Counted from the first letter of the stretch, positions 25,299-34,864 are shown. The stretch: DNA of 64,000 bases from Rhodoferax sp. U2-2l (GCF_020594515.1 NZ_JAJCTH010000004.1:124001-188000), one strand, 5' to 3'. The notes: generated from the sequence alone by a model not told the origin. Numbers and translations: made by a program.

Positions 25299-26015
25299 GT
25301 GGAAAATAGCCCTGTCAAACTTCTGGTGGTCGACGACGACCCCATCACCTGCAAACGCCTGGAGGCCTATTTCACGGCCGAAGGTTATGTCGTTTTTCTG
25401 GCCCACAACGGGCAGGAGATGGGGCGTGTGCTGGCCAGCCAGGACATTTCCGTGCTGCTGCTCGATGTTGGCCTGCCCGGCAAAGACGGTCTGGAACTGG
25501 CACGCGAGCTGCGCGCCCGCGACGACGGGATAGGCATCATCCTGATCAGTGGCCATGATGATGATGTCGACAAAATTGTCGGCCTGGAGTCCGGCGCGGA
25601 TGACTACGTCACCAAACCCTTCAATGCGCGCGAGTTGCTGGCCCGCGTCAAGATCGTTCTGCGCAGTGCACGCCGACAGCAAAAAGCCAGCGTCACCCCC
25701 AGCCTGACCCTGGGCCGCTGGCACTTCGATCTCAAACAACGGCGCTTGCTGGACCCGCAAGGGCAGCAGGAGGTGCTGACCCGCGGCGAACTGGAGTTGT
25801 TGTCCGCCCTGGCCAGCCATCCGGGCACGGTGCTCAGCCGGGAGCGTTTGATGCAGAACGTCAGCCACCGGGCCTGGGACCCGAGCGACCGCACCATTGA
25901 TGTGCTGATCTCGCGGCTTCGTGACAAGCTGGAGGACGACCCAAAAAAACCCAAGCTGATCGTCACCGTGCGCAGCGAAGGCTACGTCCTGATGCAGGAC
26001 GCCAGCCCGCGTTAA
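25299..26015 (+). CDS. torR: TorR, OmpR-family response regulator
   Basis: A 238-residue response regulator. The receiver domain occupies residues 8-120: the acidic pocket is VVDDDPI, the phosphoaspartate lies in VLLLDVGLPGKDG near residue 54, and the conserved lysine in DDYVTKPFNAREL. The OmpR-type winged helix covers about 135-232 (LTRGELELLSALASHPG ... RTIDVLISRLRDKLEDDP). It starts at GTG. It is divergent from torECAD, which it should activate when TMAO is present, and its 3' end overlaps the convergent torS by 4 bases. Confidence 0.93.
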   Translation: MENSPVKLLVVDDDPITCKRLEAYFTAEGYVVFLAHNGQEMGRVLASQDISVLLLDVGLPGKDGLELARELRARDDGIGIILISGHDDDVDKIVGLESGADDYVTKPFNARELLARVKIVLRSARRQQKASVTPSLTLGRWHFDLKQRRLLDPQGQQEVLTRGELELLSALASHPGTVLSRERLMQNVSHRAWDPSDRTIDVLISRLRDKLEDDPKKPKLIVTVRSEGYVLMQDASPR

Positions 26016-29005
26016 CCTGGCCGGTTCTGTGCCAGCACATGCTGGCGCAGAGCCTGGCAACTTTGCACGGTCGTGGCCTGGAGCCGGGCCAACAGATCGG
26101 CCAGGTGCCCGTTGTCGGTGCCCACGGCGCCCGCGGCCAGCTCCAGTTCGCGGGTGGCTGACATGACCCGGACCAAGCCCAGATTGGCCGCCGAGCTGTG
26201 CAGCCGGTGTGCCAGTTTCCCCAGCGCCACCCCATCACCGGCTTGCCGGGCGGTTGCCATCTGATCCAACGTGGCAGCCGCGGTGTCTTCGAACAGGGCC
26301 AGCAACTCGACCAGCATGGGGGCACCCAGCGTGTCGATTTCGGTGGCCAGAAAGGCCAGATCCAGCCAGTCAGCGTCACCATCATGGGTTGGGGCTGGGG
26401 CTGGCGCCGGGCGCTCAACACCCGTGCCAGGCCTGGCCTGCGTCACGTCAACCAGCACCCGGGCCAGGTCGTCCAGCGTGAACGGTTTGCTCAAAAAACC
26501 TGCCAGACCGGCTTCGACCTGGGCCGCCTGGGTTTGTTCTGCCAGATGCGCCGACATCACGATGACCGGCACGTGGGCCCAGCGCCCTTGCGCCAGGGCG
26601 TGGATGTCACGCGCCACCTCCAGACCCGAACGGCCGGGCAGGCTGATGTCCATCAGGATGGCATCGACCGCCTGGGTCTGCTGCGCCAGTTGTTCCAGCG
26701 CTTGGGCACCGTCCGCAGCAAGCAGGCCACGGTGTTGCAGCAATTCCAGGTAACGGGCACAGACCAGCCGGTTGATCGGATCGTCCTCCACCACCAGCAC
26801 CGTCAGCGGGTGCAGCGCCACAGGCGGCTGCTGTGCCTCGGGCCTGGTCGGCATGGCCGGCGCGACGGCCAGTTCAAGACGGAAGGTGACGCAGGTGCCA
26901 CGCCCCGGCGCCGAGGTCAAGCGGATGTCACCGCCCATGGCCTGGATCAGACGCTGGCAAATCGCCAGACCCAGACCGGTGCCGCCATGGCGCTGATGCG
27001 CAGTTTCTTCGACCTGGAAAAAGGGCTTGAACACCTCGGCACACTGCGACTCGGGGATGCCGATGCCGGTATCGACCACCGCCACACTGAGGCGCTTGCG
27101 CTGCGGGTCGGCGGTGTCCTGTGCCTCAACCACCACGCTCACGCTGCCGTGGTCGGTGAACTTGATGGCATTGCCGATCACGTTAAGTAGCACCTGGTTG
27201 ATTTTGCGGCGGTCACCCACCATGAACCGGGGGACATCGGGCGCCACCTGAGACCGCAGGGCAATGCCCTTGCTTTGGGCGGGCAACAACTGCAAGGACA
27301 GCATCGCGTCCAGGGTTTCGCGCAGGTCGAACGGCTCCAACAGCAGGTCGAGCTTGCCGGCCTCGATGCGCGAGAAGCTGAGCATGTCCTCGAAAATCTC
27401 CAGCAAGGTGCGGTTGGCGTAGTCGATCATCTGCAGGTACTCCCGCTGCCGGGCATCGGGGTGGGTCTGCTGCAGCAGCTGCACGGCGCCGCTGACCCCA
27501 CTCAAGGGGGTGCGCAGTTCATGGCTCAAACTGCCCAGGAAGATGTTTTTGGCCTTGTTGGCGTCTTCCGCCTGCTGCCGCGCCACGGCGTGCTCGGCCA
27601 CCTCATGCTCGAGCAATTGGTTGGTGCGCTTGAGTTCGGCGGTGCGCTCGGCCACCTGGCTTTCCAGAGCCTCCTGGTGCTGGCGCAACGCCTGTTCCAG
27701 CCGCTCGCGCTCACGGACGTTCTGGCGAACCTGTTCCAGCGCGTGGCTCAGCGGCGCCAGCAGGTCCTGGTCGGAGGTCGTCAGACTGATGTCATAGTTG
27801 CCGGTGCTGAGGGCGCGAACGGCGGTTTCCATGCCTTTCAGGCGCGTCACCACATGGTGGCGAAAAACCGCCCAAAAGATCACAAACAGCCCCACACAGC
27901 ACAAAGCCGCCACCAGCAGGAAGCCGACGAACACCCGATCAACGGCGCGCTGGCTCCCGGTTCTGGCGGTGTCAATGGCCTTGCCGGCGGCCGTGGCCAG
28001 CGCGCTGGCGTGTTGGTTGAACTGCGCGACCCAGGCACTGCCCTGGTGGCCAGACTGCGCCAGGGCGGCAGCCTGGGCCAGCGACTGCCGGTGCAGGGCA
28101 AACGGGCTGTCAGCGCCTGCGCTGGCCAGCACCTTGTACTGCGCCAGGCTGTCTTGTTGCAGGCTGGGGTCGCGCAGGTCCTGGATGCGGCGCTTGAGCG
28201 TGCTCAGGTCAGTGGCGAAGCGGGTCTCGATGGCGGCGATCACCTCGTCCTGCTGCGCAGCTTGCAACTGGTCAAGCGCCGTTTTCAGGCTGGAGCACAA
28301 GAGCTGCAGCTCTGACATGCGCTCCATCGCGTCAATGTCCACCTCGATCAGCCGGTCCAGGGTGAGCAGCAACTGGCCTGATTGGCTGTCCTTGTCCAGC
28401 AGCCGGTACAGATTGGCAATGTTGGCGGTGGTCGTGGCCGAGGCGTTGGCCACCAGAAATTCCGACAAGCGCAGCAGGGCGTCAACCGCCGTGCGCTGCC
28501 GTGCCAGGGCGGCGCTTTCGCTTTGCTGGGTGGCGATGCGTGCCAGCGTCTGTTCCACCTGGCGCTGGACATTCGCCGCCATGGCCTGGACGGTTGCGCG
28601 CATCGGGCCACGCAAGTCATGGGCAAAGGGCTGCTGCTCAAGCTGATCCAGCACCTGCGCCATGCCGTTGAGCTGTTCGGTCAGATTCTGGCCAAGCCGC
28701 CGGGTTTCATCCGCACTTTGCGCCCGCTGCAACTGTTCCAGCCAGGCCGAAATGCGGGAATTGCGGTGGACCAGGTCTTGCACCGACTCCATGGCCGGGA
28801 TCGCCTCGTTGACAATTTTTCCGTGGCTGGCCACCACCTGCTCAAAGCTGAGCCAGGCCAGGGTGGCCAACACCACCGTCAGCAGGGCCGCCACCCCGAA
28901 CACCGCCAGCATCTTGCCGACCAGGCCCGGGCCCAGGCTGTCTTCACGCCGCAAGGCATTGGCGAGCCAGGCAGGAAAACGCTCATGAAGACGTAAGATG
29001 CGCAA
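26012..29005 (-). CDS. torS: TorS, hybrid sensor histidine kinase
   Basis: A 997-residue unorthodox kinase. It has TM1 at about residues 31-55, a large all-helical periplasmic sensor (56-355), TM2 at about 358-382, HAMP and coiled coil, and HisKA with H495 (SLSHELRTPLSG). The HATPase N and G boxes are NVIGNAIKFTDHG, DTGIGIP and GGTGLGLAI. The receiver is near 745-860 (ILMDISLPGRSG), and the C-terminal HPt domain has LAHRLHSSAANLG near 940. This His-Asp-His relay is the TorS layout. It is divergent from torT (18 bases between starts) and convergent with torR. TorS should work with periplasmic TorT to sense TMAO. Confidence 0.94.
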   Translation of the reverse strand: MRILRLHERFPAWLANALRREDSLGPGLVGKMLAVFGVAALLTVVLATLAWLSFEQVVASHGKIVNEAIPAMESVQDLVHRNSRISAWLEQLQRAQSADETRRLGQNLTEQLNGMAQVLDQLEQQPFAHDLRGPMRATVQAMAANVQRQVEQTLARIATQQSESAALARQRTAVDALLRLSEFLVANASATTTANIANLYRLLDKDSQSGQLLLTLDRLIEVDIDAMERMSELQLLCSSLKTALDQLQAAQQDEVIAAIETRFATDLSTLKRRIQDLRDPSLQQDSLAQYKVLASAGADSPFALHRQSLAQAAALAQSGHQGSAWVAQFNQHASALATAAGKAIDTARTGSQRAVDRVFVGFLLVAALCCVGLFVIFWAVFRHHVVTRLKGMETAVRALSTGNYDISLTTSDQDLLAPLSHALEQVRQNVRERERLEQALRQHQEALESQVAERTAELKRTNQLLEHEVAEHAVARQQAEDANKAKNIFLGSLSHELRTPLSGVSGAVQLLQQTHPDARQREYLQMIDYANRTLLEIFEDMLSFSRIEAGKLDLLLEPFDLRETLDAMLSLQLLPAQSKGIALRSQVAPDVPRFMVGDRRKINQVLLNVIGNAIKFTDHGSVSVVVEAQDTADPQRKRLSVAVVDTGIGIPESQCAEVFKPFFQVEETAHQRHGGTGLGLAICQRLIQAMGGDIRLTSAPGRGTCVTFRLELAVAPAMPTRPEAQQPPVALHPLTVLVVEDDPINRLVCARYLELLQHRGLLAADGAQALEQLAQQTQAVDAILMDISLPGRSGLEVARDIHALAQGRWAHVPVIVMSAHLAEQTQAAQVEAGLAGFLSKPFTLDDLARVLVDVTQARPGTGVERPAPAPAPTHDGDADWLDLAFLATEIDTLGAPMLVELLALFEDTAAATLDQMATARQAGDGVALGKLAHRLHSSAANLGLVRVMSATRELELAAGAVGTDNGHLADLLARLQATTVQSCQALRQHVLAQNRPG

Positions 29006-29023
29006 GACTGTCCTGACTGCCTG

Positions 29024-30118
29024 ATGAAAAAATTGTTGATGAAAGCCTACTGCCAGCGATCACCCAGGGGCCTGGCCAGCCTGGCCGCCATGCTGCTCCT
29101 GATGCTGGCGCAGCCACCGGTGCAGGCCACCGAGCTGGTCCGCTGGGAGCCGCCATTCTCCTACGAAGGCACGGCAACCCCGCTGACCTACCAAGCGGCT
29201 GCCCTGCCCACCCGGCCCTGGCGTCTGTGCATCGTGATTCCCCACATCAAGGACGCCTATTGGCTGGCGGTGAATTACGGGATGCTGGAAGAGGCCCGCC
29301 GCCTGGGGGTCAAGCTGCGCATCCAGGAAGCCTGGGGTTATGCCCACCTGCAGCGTCAGCGCGATCTGCTGCAGAACTGTGCCGCCATGAACCCGGTGGA
29401 CGCCATCATTCTGGGCACCGTGTCTTATGCGGGGCTGAGCGACATCATCCAGACCGTGAGCCGCCGAACACCCGTGTTTGCCACCGTCAACGACATCGCC
29501 AATGAGGGCTTGAGTGGCAAGGTGGGGGTGCCCTGGTACCAGATGGGGCATTTGATGGGCCGCTATCTGGTCAAGCGTCACCAGAATGACCGCACCGACA
29601 TCCCCGTGGCCTGGTTTCCCGGACCACGCGCGGCTGGCTGGGTGCCCTTTGTGGACCGGGGCTTTCGCGATGCAATCCGCAACAGTCCGATTCGCATCGT
29701 CACCACGGGTTGGGGCGATACCGACAAATCGGTCCAGCGCAATCTGGTTCAGGTCGCGCTCGACCAGCACCCCAAAGTGCGCTATCTGGTGGGCAATGCC
29801 ATGATGGCCGAGGCGGCCGTGAGCATCTTGCGCGAAAAAGGCCGGGAACACCAGACGCAGATCCTCTCCACCTATTTCACCCCGGGGGTCTACCGGGGCA
29901 TTGCCCGTGACAAGATTTTGGCCGCCCCCACCGATTCACCGGTGCTTCAAGGGCGGCTCTCGATTGGCCAGGCAGTTGACATGCTGGAGGGCCGCCCTTA
30001 CGTCAGACACCTGGGGCCGGTCATCCAGGTGATCGATCACGCCGGACTCCCGTCGGTTGATCTGGATGCGTCCCTTTCTCCGCCTACTTTTTCCCCTCAA
30101 TTCAACTACGTGCCGTAA
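29024..30118 (+). CDS. torT: TorT, periplasmic TMAO-binding sensor protein
   Basis: A 364-residue periplasmic-binding-protein-fold protein with an N-terminal signal peptide (hydrophobic LASLAAMLLLMLAQPPVQA). Typical TorT stretches are CIVIPHIKDAYWLAVNYGM, DAIILGTVSYAGL, WFPGPRAAGWVPFVDRGF and LSTYFTPGVYRGIARDKI. It binds TMAO and partners the TorS sensor domain. It lies back-to-back with torS, only 18 bases between the start codons, so the two promoters must overlap each other's coding ends. Confidence 0.93.
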   Translation: MKKLLMKAYCQRSPRGLASLAAMLLLMLAQPPVQATELVRWEPPFSYEGTATPLTYQAAALPTRPWRLCIVIPHIKDAYWLAVNYGMLEEARRLGVKLRIQEAWGYAHLQRQRDLLQNCAAMNPVDAIILGTVSYAGLSDIIQTVSRRTPVFATVNDIANEGLSGKVGVPWYQMGHLMGRYLVKRHQNDRTDIPVAWFPGPRAAGWVPFVDRGFRDAIRNSPIRIVTTGWGDTDKSVQRNLVQVALDQHPKVRYLVGNAMMAEAAVSILREKGREHQTQILSTYFTPGVYRGIARDKILAAPTDSPVLQGRLSIGQAVDMLEGRPYVRHLGPVIQVIDHAGLPSVDLDASLSPPTFSPQFNYVP

Positions 30119-30134
30119 CGGCTATGCTTGCGCC

Positions 30135-30629
30135 ATGCAACTCTCCACGACCTTGAGCCTGCTGGCGCTGTCCCTGTTGACGGCGTGCAGCAGTTATGCG
30201 CCACCGGCCAACGTGACCAGCCTGACCCAAGCCCAACTGGTGGCAAAAATGGGCCCACCCGACACGGTGCGCCAGACCGCCAGCGGCACCCGGCTGGAAT
30301 TCCCGCGCGGGCCGATGGGGCACCACACCTGGTTTGTGGACGTGGATGGCGCAGGCCACATCGTCCAAGCCGAGCAGGTGCTGACCGAAGGGAACTTCAA
30401 CCTCATCACCCCGGGCATGACGCAGGACGAGGTCCGCCAGCGCCTCGGGCGGCCCAGCGAGACGCAGGGGCTGGGCCGCGCGCGTGGTGTGGTGTGGAGC
30501 TACCGGTACGAAAACTACGCGTGCCAGTGGTTCCAGGTGGAGTTGTCCCAAGAGCAGCAGGTGCGCTCAACGGGTTATGGCCAGCCCCCGGAATGCCTGC
30601 GCAATGACAATGACATCCTCTTTCCGTGA
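30135..30629 (+). CDS. Small outer-membrane-type lipoprotein (SmpA/OmlA-like fold suspected)
   Basis: A 164-residue protein with a lipoprotein signal: hydrophobic TLSLLALSLL and lipobox LTAC, so Cys20 is the likely lipidated residue. Two similar segments follow, each containing a GPPD or GRPSET turn after a helix (LVAKMGPPDTVRQT; VRQRLGRPSETQGLG). This is the pattern of SmpA/BamE-like repeats (helix, G-x-P, then strands). The start at ATG 30135 directly precedes the signal; an earlier in-frame ATG lies inside torT. It follows torT by 16 bases. Function unknown. Confidence 0.8.
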   Translation: MQLSTTLSLLALSLLTACSSYAPPANVTSLTQAQLVAKMGPPDTVRQTASGTRLEFPRGPMGHHTWFVDVDGAGHIVQAEQVLTEGNFNLITPGMTQDEVRQRLGRPSETQGLGRARGVVWSYRYENYACQWFQVELSQEQQVRSTGYGQPPECLRNDNDILFP

Positions 30630-30631
30630 CA

Positions 30632-30667
30632 GCGTTCAGGCCCTCGGCGCACCAAGCGCCTGAACGC
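30632..30667. terminator. Hairpin between convergent lipoprotein and thioesterase genes
   Basis: GCGTTCAGG (30632-30640) pairs with CCTGAACGC (30659-30667), nine perfect pairs around an 18-base loop, directly after the lipoprotein stop. No T-run on either side. It is placed to act as a shared 3' end for the converging transcripts. Confidence 0.45.
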
Positions 30668-30682
30668 CACCGCGTGACCGAA

Positions 30683-31150
30683 TCAGGCTGACACCGTTTC
30701 CGGCGCCAGCGCACTGGGCGCCATGAACCGGGCCATCTTGTCCCGAAAGGCGGCGGGCATCGGCGCCACCTGCTGGGTGGTGTAGTCAAAAAACACGATG
30801 CCGGTTTTGCCGCGCGCCACCTCACGCCGGGTGGTTTGCTCGTTCATCGACCACACCAGATCGAAGCCTTTGCGACCCAGGTCGGCCGCACCCAGGCTGA
30901 CCACCATCACCTCGCCGTGAAACGCTTCGGAGCGGTACTGCAGCGCCGCATCAGCCACCAAGATCCCGACGCCTTCGACGTCAAGTTCGGTGTAACCAAG
31001 TGATTTGAAAAACCGCACACGCGCCTCGGACACCACGCTGAGCAACAGGGCGTTGTCCAGATGGCCGCCATAGTTCATATGGCTCTGGTACAGCAGGATG
31101 TCGGTAGAAAAGGCGAACTGGCGGGGGAGTTGGATGTGGATGCGGGCCAT
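30683..31150 (-). CDS. Acyl-CoA thioesterase, hotdog fold (4HBT family)
   Basis: A 155-residue single hotdog-domain protein. The segment YQSHMNYGGHLDNALLLSVVSEARVRFFKSLGY matches the 4-hydroxybenzoyl-CoA thioesterase family, with the N-Y-G-G-H-L-D-N turn where YbgC-type enzymes have a D-x-N/x-x-G-H motif. Substrate cannot be told; such enzymes hydrolyse short- to medium-chain or aromatic acyl-CoAs. A stand-alone gene, convergent with the lipoprotein. Confidence 0.82.
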   Translation of the reverse strand: MARIHIQLPRQFAFSTDILLYQSHMNYGGHLDNALLLSVVSEARVRFFKSLGYTELDVEGVGILVADAALQYRSEAFHGEVMVVSLGAADLGRKGFDLVWSMNEQTTRREVARGKTGIVFFDYTTQQVAPMPAAFRDKMARFMAPSALAPETVSA

Positions 31151-31192
31151 GGGGCAACTTGGAGGGTGAAGCAGACCAGGATTGGACCACGG

Positions 31193-31846
31193 CTAGTCAA
31201 CGGGTGCAAAACGTGGCACCGAACCCTGCGCCGTTGCCACCTGTGCCAAAAAATCCGCCACCGGACGCATCCACAGCACATCCTGTTGGTCGCCCTGGCA
31301 GGGCCGGTACAAGACGCCGGGCTGCAAGGTGGCCTCGATCAGACAGGTGCCGATCACAGTGTAGCGCCCGCCCTTGTAGTGCCGAAACTGGGCACCCGGA
31401 ACGATCTGGCCCAGGGCCGTTGCGGCGGCGGGCAGCGGCGCCGTGGTGGTCAGCAGCTGTTGCCGCAGAAGGTCGTTGTCTTGCCGCAAACGTGTGATCT
31501 CGTCCTTCAAGCTGTCTGCCACGGCGGTGACGCGCTCACGGCTGGCATCGCGGGTGTGCGCCAGTTTGGCAGACAGCCCGTCAAGCCAGGCCAGGATGTC
31601 CACGCGGGTGGTGTCTTTGTGCAGCGGGTTTTGCAGCGTGGCTTTTTTGACATCGGCCCGACGACACAGCTCGGACTGCGTGACGCGCCCGTGGTTGAAC
31701 GGGTAAATGCCTTGGTTGGCCACGATGTCGGCTTCAATCTCGGCCATGGCCTGTTGCAATCGTTTCAGGGCCGCCTCGGTGCGGGCGTTTCCTTTGTCAG
31801 TGACGGTGATGGGCATGGTGGGTGGCGTTGTCTTGTGCAGGGCCAT
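31193..31846 (-). CDS. DUF1653 protein with an N-terminal helical DNA-binding-like part
   Basis: About 217 residues in two parts. The C-terminal 65 residues (GAQFRHYKGGRYTVIGTCLIE... DVLWMRPVADF) match the small DUF1653 domain, which usually stands alone. The N-terminal 150 residues are helical: a charged helix (ARTEAALKRLQQAMAEIEAD), then a helix-turn-helix-like stretch (FNHGRVTQSELCRRADVKKATLQ), then a coiled coil (LKDEITRLRQDNDLLRQQLL). The N part recalls small helper proteins of site-specific recombinase cassettes, which is a weak impression. The start is uncertain among 31873 (TTG), 31846 and 31816; none has a clear ribosome site. Function unknown. Confidence 0.65.
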   Translation of the reverse strand: MALHKTTPPTMPITVTDKGNARTEAALKRLQQAMAEIEADIVANQGIYPFNHGRVTQSELCRRADVKKATLQNPLHKDTTRVDILAWLDGLSAKLAHTRDASRERVTAVADSLKDEITRLRQDNDLLRQQLLTTTAPLPAAATALGQIVPGAQFRHYKGGRYTVIGTCLIEATLQPGVLYRPCQGDQQDVLWMRPVADFLAQVATAQGSVPRFAPVD

Positions 31847-31909
31847 CAGTTTACGTGCCTGTGCAAGCCACAATCCACCCCACCCACCCGCCCTTCAGAA
31901 GCACCGACC

Positions 31910-32707
31910 ATGAACCCACTGCAAGCCGAGCTGCACCGCCTTTACCTGCCAGACCACCCGCCCGCCGATGCCCAGCACCCGGCAGGTAACGAGGCGGGTT
32001 TGATCGACGCCAACGGGCATGTTCGGGCCATGGTGCTGGCGGTGGCGCAGCTGGCTGGTTGCAGTTGCGTGCTGGCGCTGTGGCAAGGCGTTCAGGACGA
32101 GCTGGGCCTGCCCGCTGCCGCCATGGCGGTATCGGGCAGCGGCTACCAGGTCTGGTTTTCCCTTCGGGAGCCGGTGCCTGCGGCGCAGGCGATGGTGTTT
32201 CTTGAATCGCTGCGGCAGCGTTACCTGGCTGAGGTGTCGCCACGGCACGTGGTCATGTGGCCCGTGGCAGAGGCGTCCGGTCAGATCCAACACGCCCGAA
32301 GGGTGCCCGCCCTGCAGGCCGACACCGGCCATTGGTCCGCGTTTGTGGCGCCGGGCCTGATCAGCATGTTTGCTGACGAACCCTGGCTTGACCTGCCGCC
32401 CAGCGACGAGGCGCAGGCCAAGCTGCTGGCGAATTTCGAGAGCATGTCGCCCGCCGGGTTTCGCCAGGCGCTGGCGCGGCTGCGTCCTTCAGGTGCTGCG
32501 GCGGCACCGGATACGGCCCTGGCCGCTGTGGACATGACCGGTGGTGCCAACGCCCCGCGCGACGCAGCCTACACGTTCACCGGCGAGAGCACCGACCCAC
32601 AACGATTTTTGCTCGCCGTGATGAACGACCCGGCCATCGAGATGCACTTGCGCATCGAAGCGGCCAAAGCCTTGTTGCCCTACGGTGCCGGATCAGACCG
32701 GCGCTGA
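31910..32707 (+). CDS. Uncharacterised protein, no recognised family
   Basis: A 265-residue soluble protein starting at ATG 31910, divergent from the DUF1653 gene. Visible features are an N-terminal LQAELHRLYLPDHPP, a central SGYQVWFSLREPVPAAQAMV and a C-terminal helix STDPQRFLLAVMNDPAIEMH followed by LRIEAAKALLPYG. The last part resembles short helical segments in phage-packaging or replication-linked proteins, but not strongly enough to assign. No signal peptide or membrane span. Its stop overlaps the 3' end of the convergent HAD gene by 15 bases. The combination with the DUF1653 fusion next door hints at an old mobile insertion. Confidence 0.6.
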   Translation: MNPLQAELHRLYLPDHPPADAQHPAGNEAGLIDANGHVRAMVLAVAQLAGCSCVLALWQGVQDELGLPAAAMAVSGSGYQVWFSLREPVPAAQAMVFLESLRQRYLAEVSPRHVVMWPVAEASGQIQHARRVPALQADTGHWSAFVAPGLISMFADEPWLDLPPSDEAQAKLLANFESMSPAGFRQALARLRPSGAAAAPDTALAAVDMTGGANAPRDAAYTFTGESTDPQRFLLAVMNDPAIEMHLRIEAAKALLPYGAGSDRR

Positions 32708-33334
32708 TCCCGCGCCCGGCACAACGGGTGACGAACGTAGGTAGTAGTCATTGCTGATCTGGTGAATCAGCAGCACGTCAATGCCCACCATGCCCGCGCG
32801 GGCGGCGGCCTCCAGGCCGAGTTGGGAATCTTCAAACACCACACATTGGCGGGCATCCACACCGAGTAATTCGGCACAGCGCAGAAAGGTGTCGGGCGCG
32901 GGTTTGGGGTTGGCCACCTGGTCGGCGCCCACCACCACATCGAGGTACTTCTCCAGGCCGCATTGTTGGAGCACCAGCCGCGCCTCGGGCGTGTTGGCAC
33001 CGGTGCCAATGGCCATGGGTTTGATGCCGTGGTACTTTTTCACCACGTCGATCAGCGCCGTGGGGCGCACAAAGCGATGCACGTTTTCGCGCACGCACTG
33101 CTCCTTGAACTCGTTCATCTCATGCACGCTGGCCTGCACTTGGCAGTTGAACTTCTGGATCAGAATCTCCAGCGTTTCCTTGGTCGGCACACCCGCCAGG
33201 GAGCGCATCAACGGGCCGTCGATCGGGATGCCGTACTTGGTCAACGTGGCGGTCCAGCTGAATTCGTGCAGCTGGCCGCTGTCGACCAGCGTGCCATCCA
33301 TGTCAAAAATCAGAGCTACATAGTCATCGTACAT
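32693..33334 (-). CDS. HAD-superfamily sugar phosphatase (YqaB/beta-phosphoglucomutase type)
   Basis: A 213-residue HAD hydrolase. Motif I is ALIFDMDGTLVDSG with the nucleophile Asp. A helical cap follows (FSWTATLTKYGIPIDGPLMR). Motif II is at AIGTGAN, motif III includes NPKPAPDTFL, and motif IV is VVFEDSQLGLEAA. Relatives act on fructose-1-phosphate or similar sugar phosphates. It follows araA by 27 bases in the arabinose operon and may clear stray sugar phosphates formed during arabinose use; this role is inferred from position. Confidence 0.88.
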   Translation of the reverse strand: MYDDYVALIFDMDGTLVDSGQLHEFSWTATLTKYGIPIDGPLMRSLAGVPTKETLEILIQKFNCQVQASVHEMNEFKEQCVRENVHRFVRPTALIDVVKKYHGIKPMAIGTGANTPEARLVLQQCGLEKYLDVVVGADQVANPKPAPDTFLRCAELLGVDARQCVVFEDSQLGLEAAARAGMVGIDVLLIHQISNDYYLRSSPVVPGAGSAPV

Positions 33335-33361
33335 AAGGGCTAGAGGCAGAGATCCCTGTTG

Positions 33362-34864
33362 TCAGAGTCCCTGGTTCAAGTGGTAATAGGCAGCATTGTG
33401 GCGCAGCTCGGTTTTGATGCCGCGCACCGTGGTGTCGGCGCCGATCACCACGGCTTCAATGCCGGCCATCTCGGCCAGGTCCACCGCTTCGTCAGCGGTG
33501 ATGCCCTGGGTGTAGGCGCTGTGGTGGGCGCCACCAGCATGGATCCAGGCCGCTGCGGCCACTGCCAGGCTGGGGCGAGGCTCCCACAACGCCTTGGCCA
33601 CCGGCAGATTCGGCAACTCTTGCGCTGGCGTGACGGTATCGACCTCGTTGATGATCATGCGGAAACGGGTGCCCATGTCGATCACCGAGATATTGATCGC
33701 CGGGCCCGCTTTGCCGGTGAACAGCAGGCGTGCGATGTCCTTGCGGCAACCGATGGTGTGCAAATGCACTTCCAGCTTCGGTTTCGCGGCGGCAATCGAC
33801 GGGCAGACTTCGAGCATGTGTGCGCCCAGCACCTGGCCGACAGCGCCAAAGTTGTAGGTGTAGTCCTCCATGAACGAGGTTCCACCGCTGCGTCCCTTGG
33901 ACATGACCTTGGCGATACGCACCATGGCGGCGGTTTTCCAGTCACCTTCACCACCGTAGCCAAAACCCTGACTCATCAGGCGCTGGGTGGCCAGGCCGGG
34001 CAGGTTGGTGGTGCCGGTCAGGTTTTCAAAACAGTTGGTGAAGGCACCAAAGCCGCCCTCGGTCAGGAACTTGTGCAGGCCCAGTTCCAGGCGGGCTTCG
34101 TTTTGCAACATCTCAAACTGGTGGGCATCGGCCAGCAGGGCGGGTGACACCTCGTAGTCTGCCTTGTAGATCTCGATTTGCTGGGCCACTTGGGCATCGG
34201 TGATGGTGGCTACGGCTTCCTGCAGGTCACCCAGGCCAAAGGCGTGCACCTCGTAGCCGAACTGGATCTGCGCCGAGACCTTGTCGCCTTCGGTCACTGC
34301 CACCTGGCGCATGTTGTCGCCCAACCGCGCGACCTTCAGGTTCTGGCTCTCAAACCAGCCCATGGCCACGCGGCACCAGCTGTCGATGTCGGCCTGCACA
34401 CGCGGCTCGGCCCAATGCCCCACCACCACCTTGCGGTCTTGGCGCAGGCGGGTGCTGATGTGGCCGAACTCGCGGTCACCGTGGGCGCTCTGGTTCAGGT
34501 TCATGAAATGCATGTTGATGTCGGCAAACGGCAGTTCGGCGTTGAACTGGGTGTGCAGATGCATATAGGGTTTGCGCAGCGCCTTCAGACCGGCAATCCA
34601 CATCTTGGCGGGTGAAAAGGTGTGCATCCACAGGATGACGCCGACACAGTTGGGCGCGCTGTTGGCGGCCTGGCAGACCGCCAGGATGTCGGTGGGTGAT
34701 ACCACCGTGTCTTTTGCCACGATCTTGATCGAGATGGCCTCGCAGGCACTCAGGCGGCTGGCAATGGTCTGGCTGTTCTCAGCCACTTGCGCCAGCACGC
34801 CCGGGCCGTACAGGTGTTGTGAGCCGGTGATCAGCCAGACTTCCTTGTTGTCAAAAACTTTCAT
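33362..34864 (-). CDS. araA: L-arabinose isomerase
   Basis: A 500-residue isomerase converting L-arabinose to L-ribulose. Family stretches are [61 protein letters not shown] and [14 protein letters not shown], which carry the metal-binding Glu and active-site residues. The start is ATG 34864 behind GAGGAAGGA; a frame to 34882 runs into that site and is not used. Third gene of araB-araD-araA, 30 bases after araD. Confidence 0.97.
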   Translation of the reverse strand: MKVFDNKEVWLITGSQHLYGPGVLAQVAENSQTIASRLSACEAISIKIVAKDTVVSPTDILAVCQAANSAPNCVGVILWMHTFSPAKMWIAGLKALRKPYMHLHTQFNAELPFADINMHFMNLNQSAHGDREFGHISTRLRQDRKVVVGHWAEPRVQADIDSWCRVAMGWFESQNLKVARLGDNMRQVAVTEGDKVSAQIQFGYEVHAFGLGDLQEAVATITDAQVAQQIEIYKADYEVSPALLADAHQFEMLQNEARLELGLHKFLTEGGFGAFTNCFENLTGTTNLPGLATQRLMSQGFGYGGEGDWKTAAMVRIAKVMSKGRSGGTSFMEDYTYNFGAVGQVLGAHMLEVCPSIAAAKPKLEVHLHTIGCRKDIARLLFTGKAGPAINISVIDMGTRFRMIINEVDTVTPAQELPNLPVAKALWEPRPSLAVAAAAWIHAGGAHHSAYTQGITADEAVDLAEMAGIEAVVIGADTTVRGIKTELRHNAAYYHLNQGL

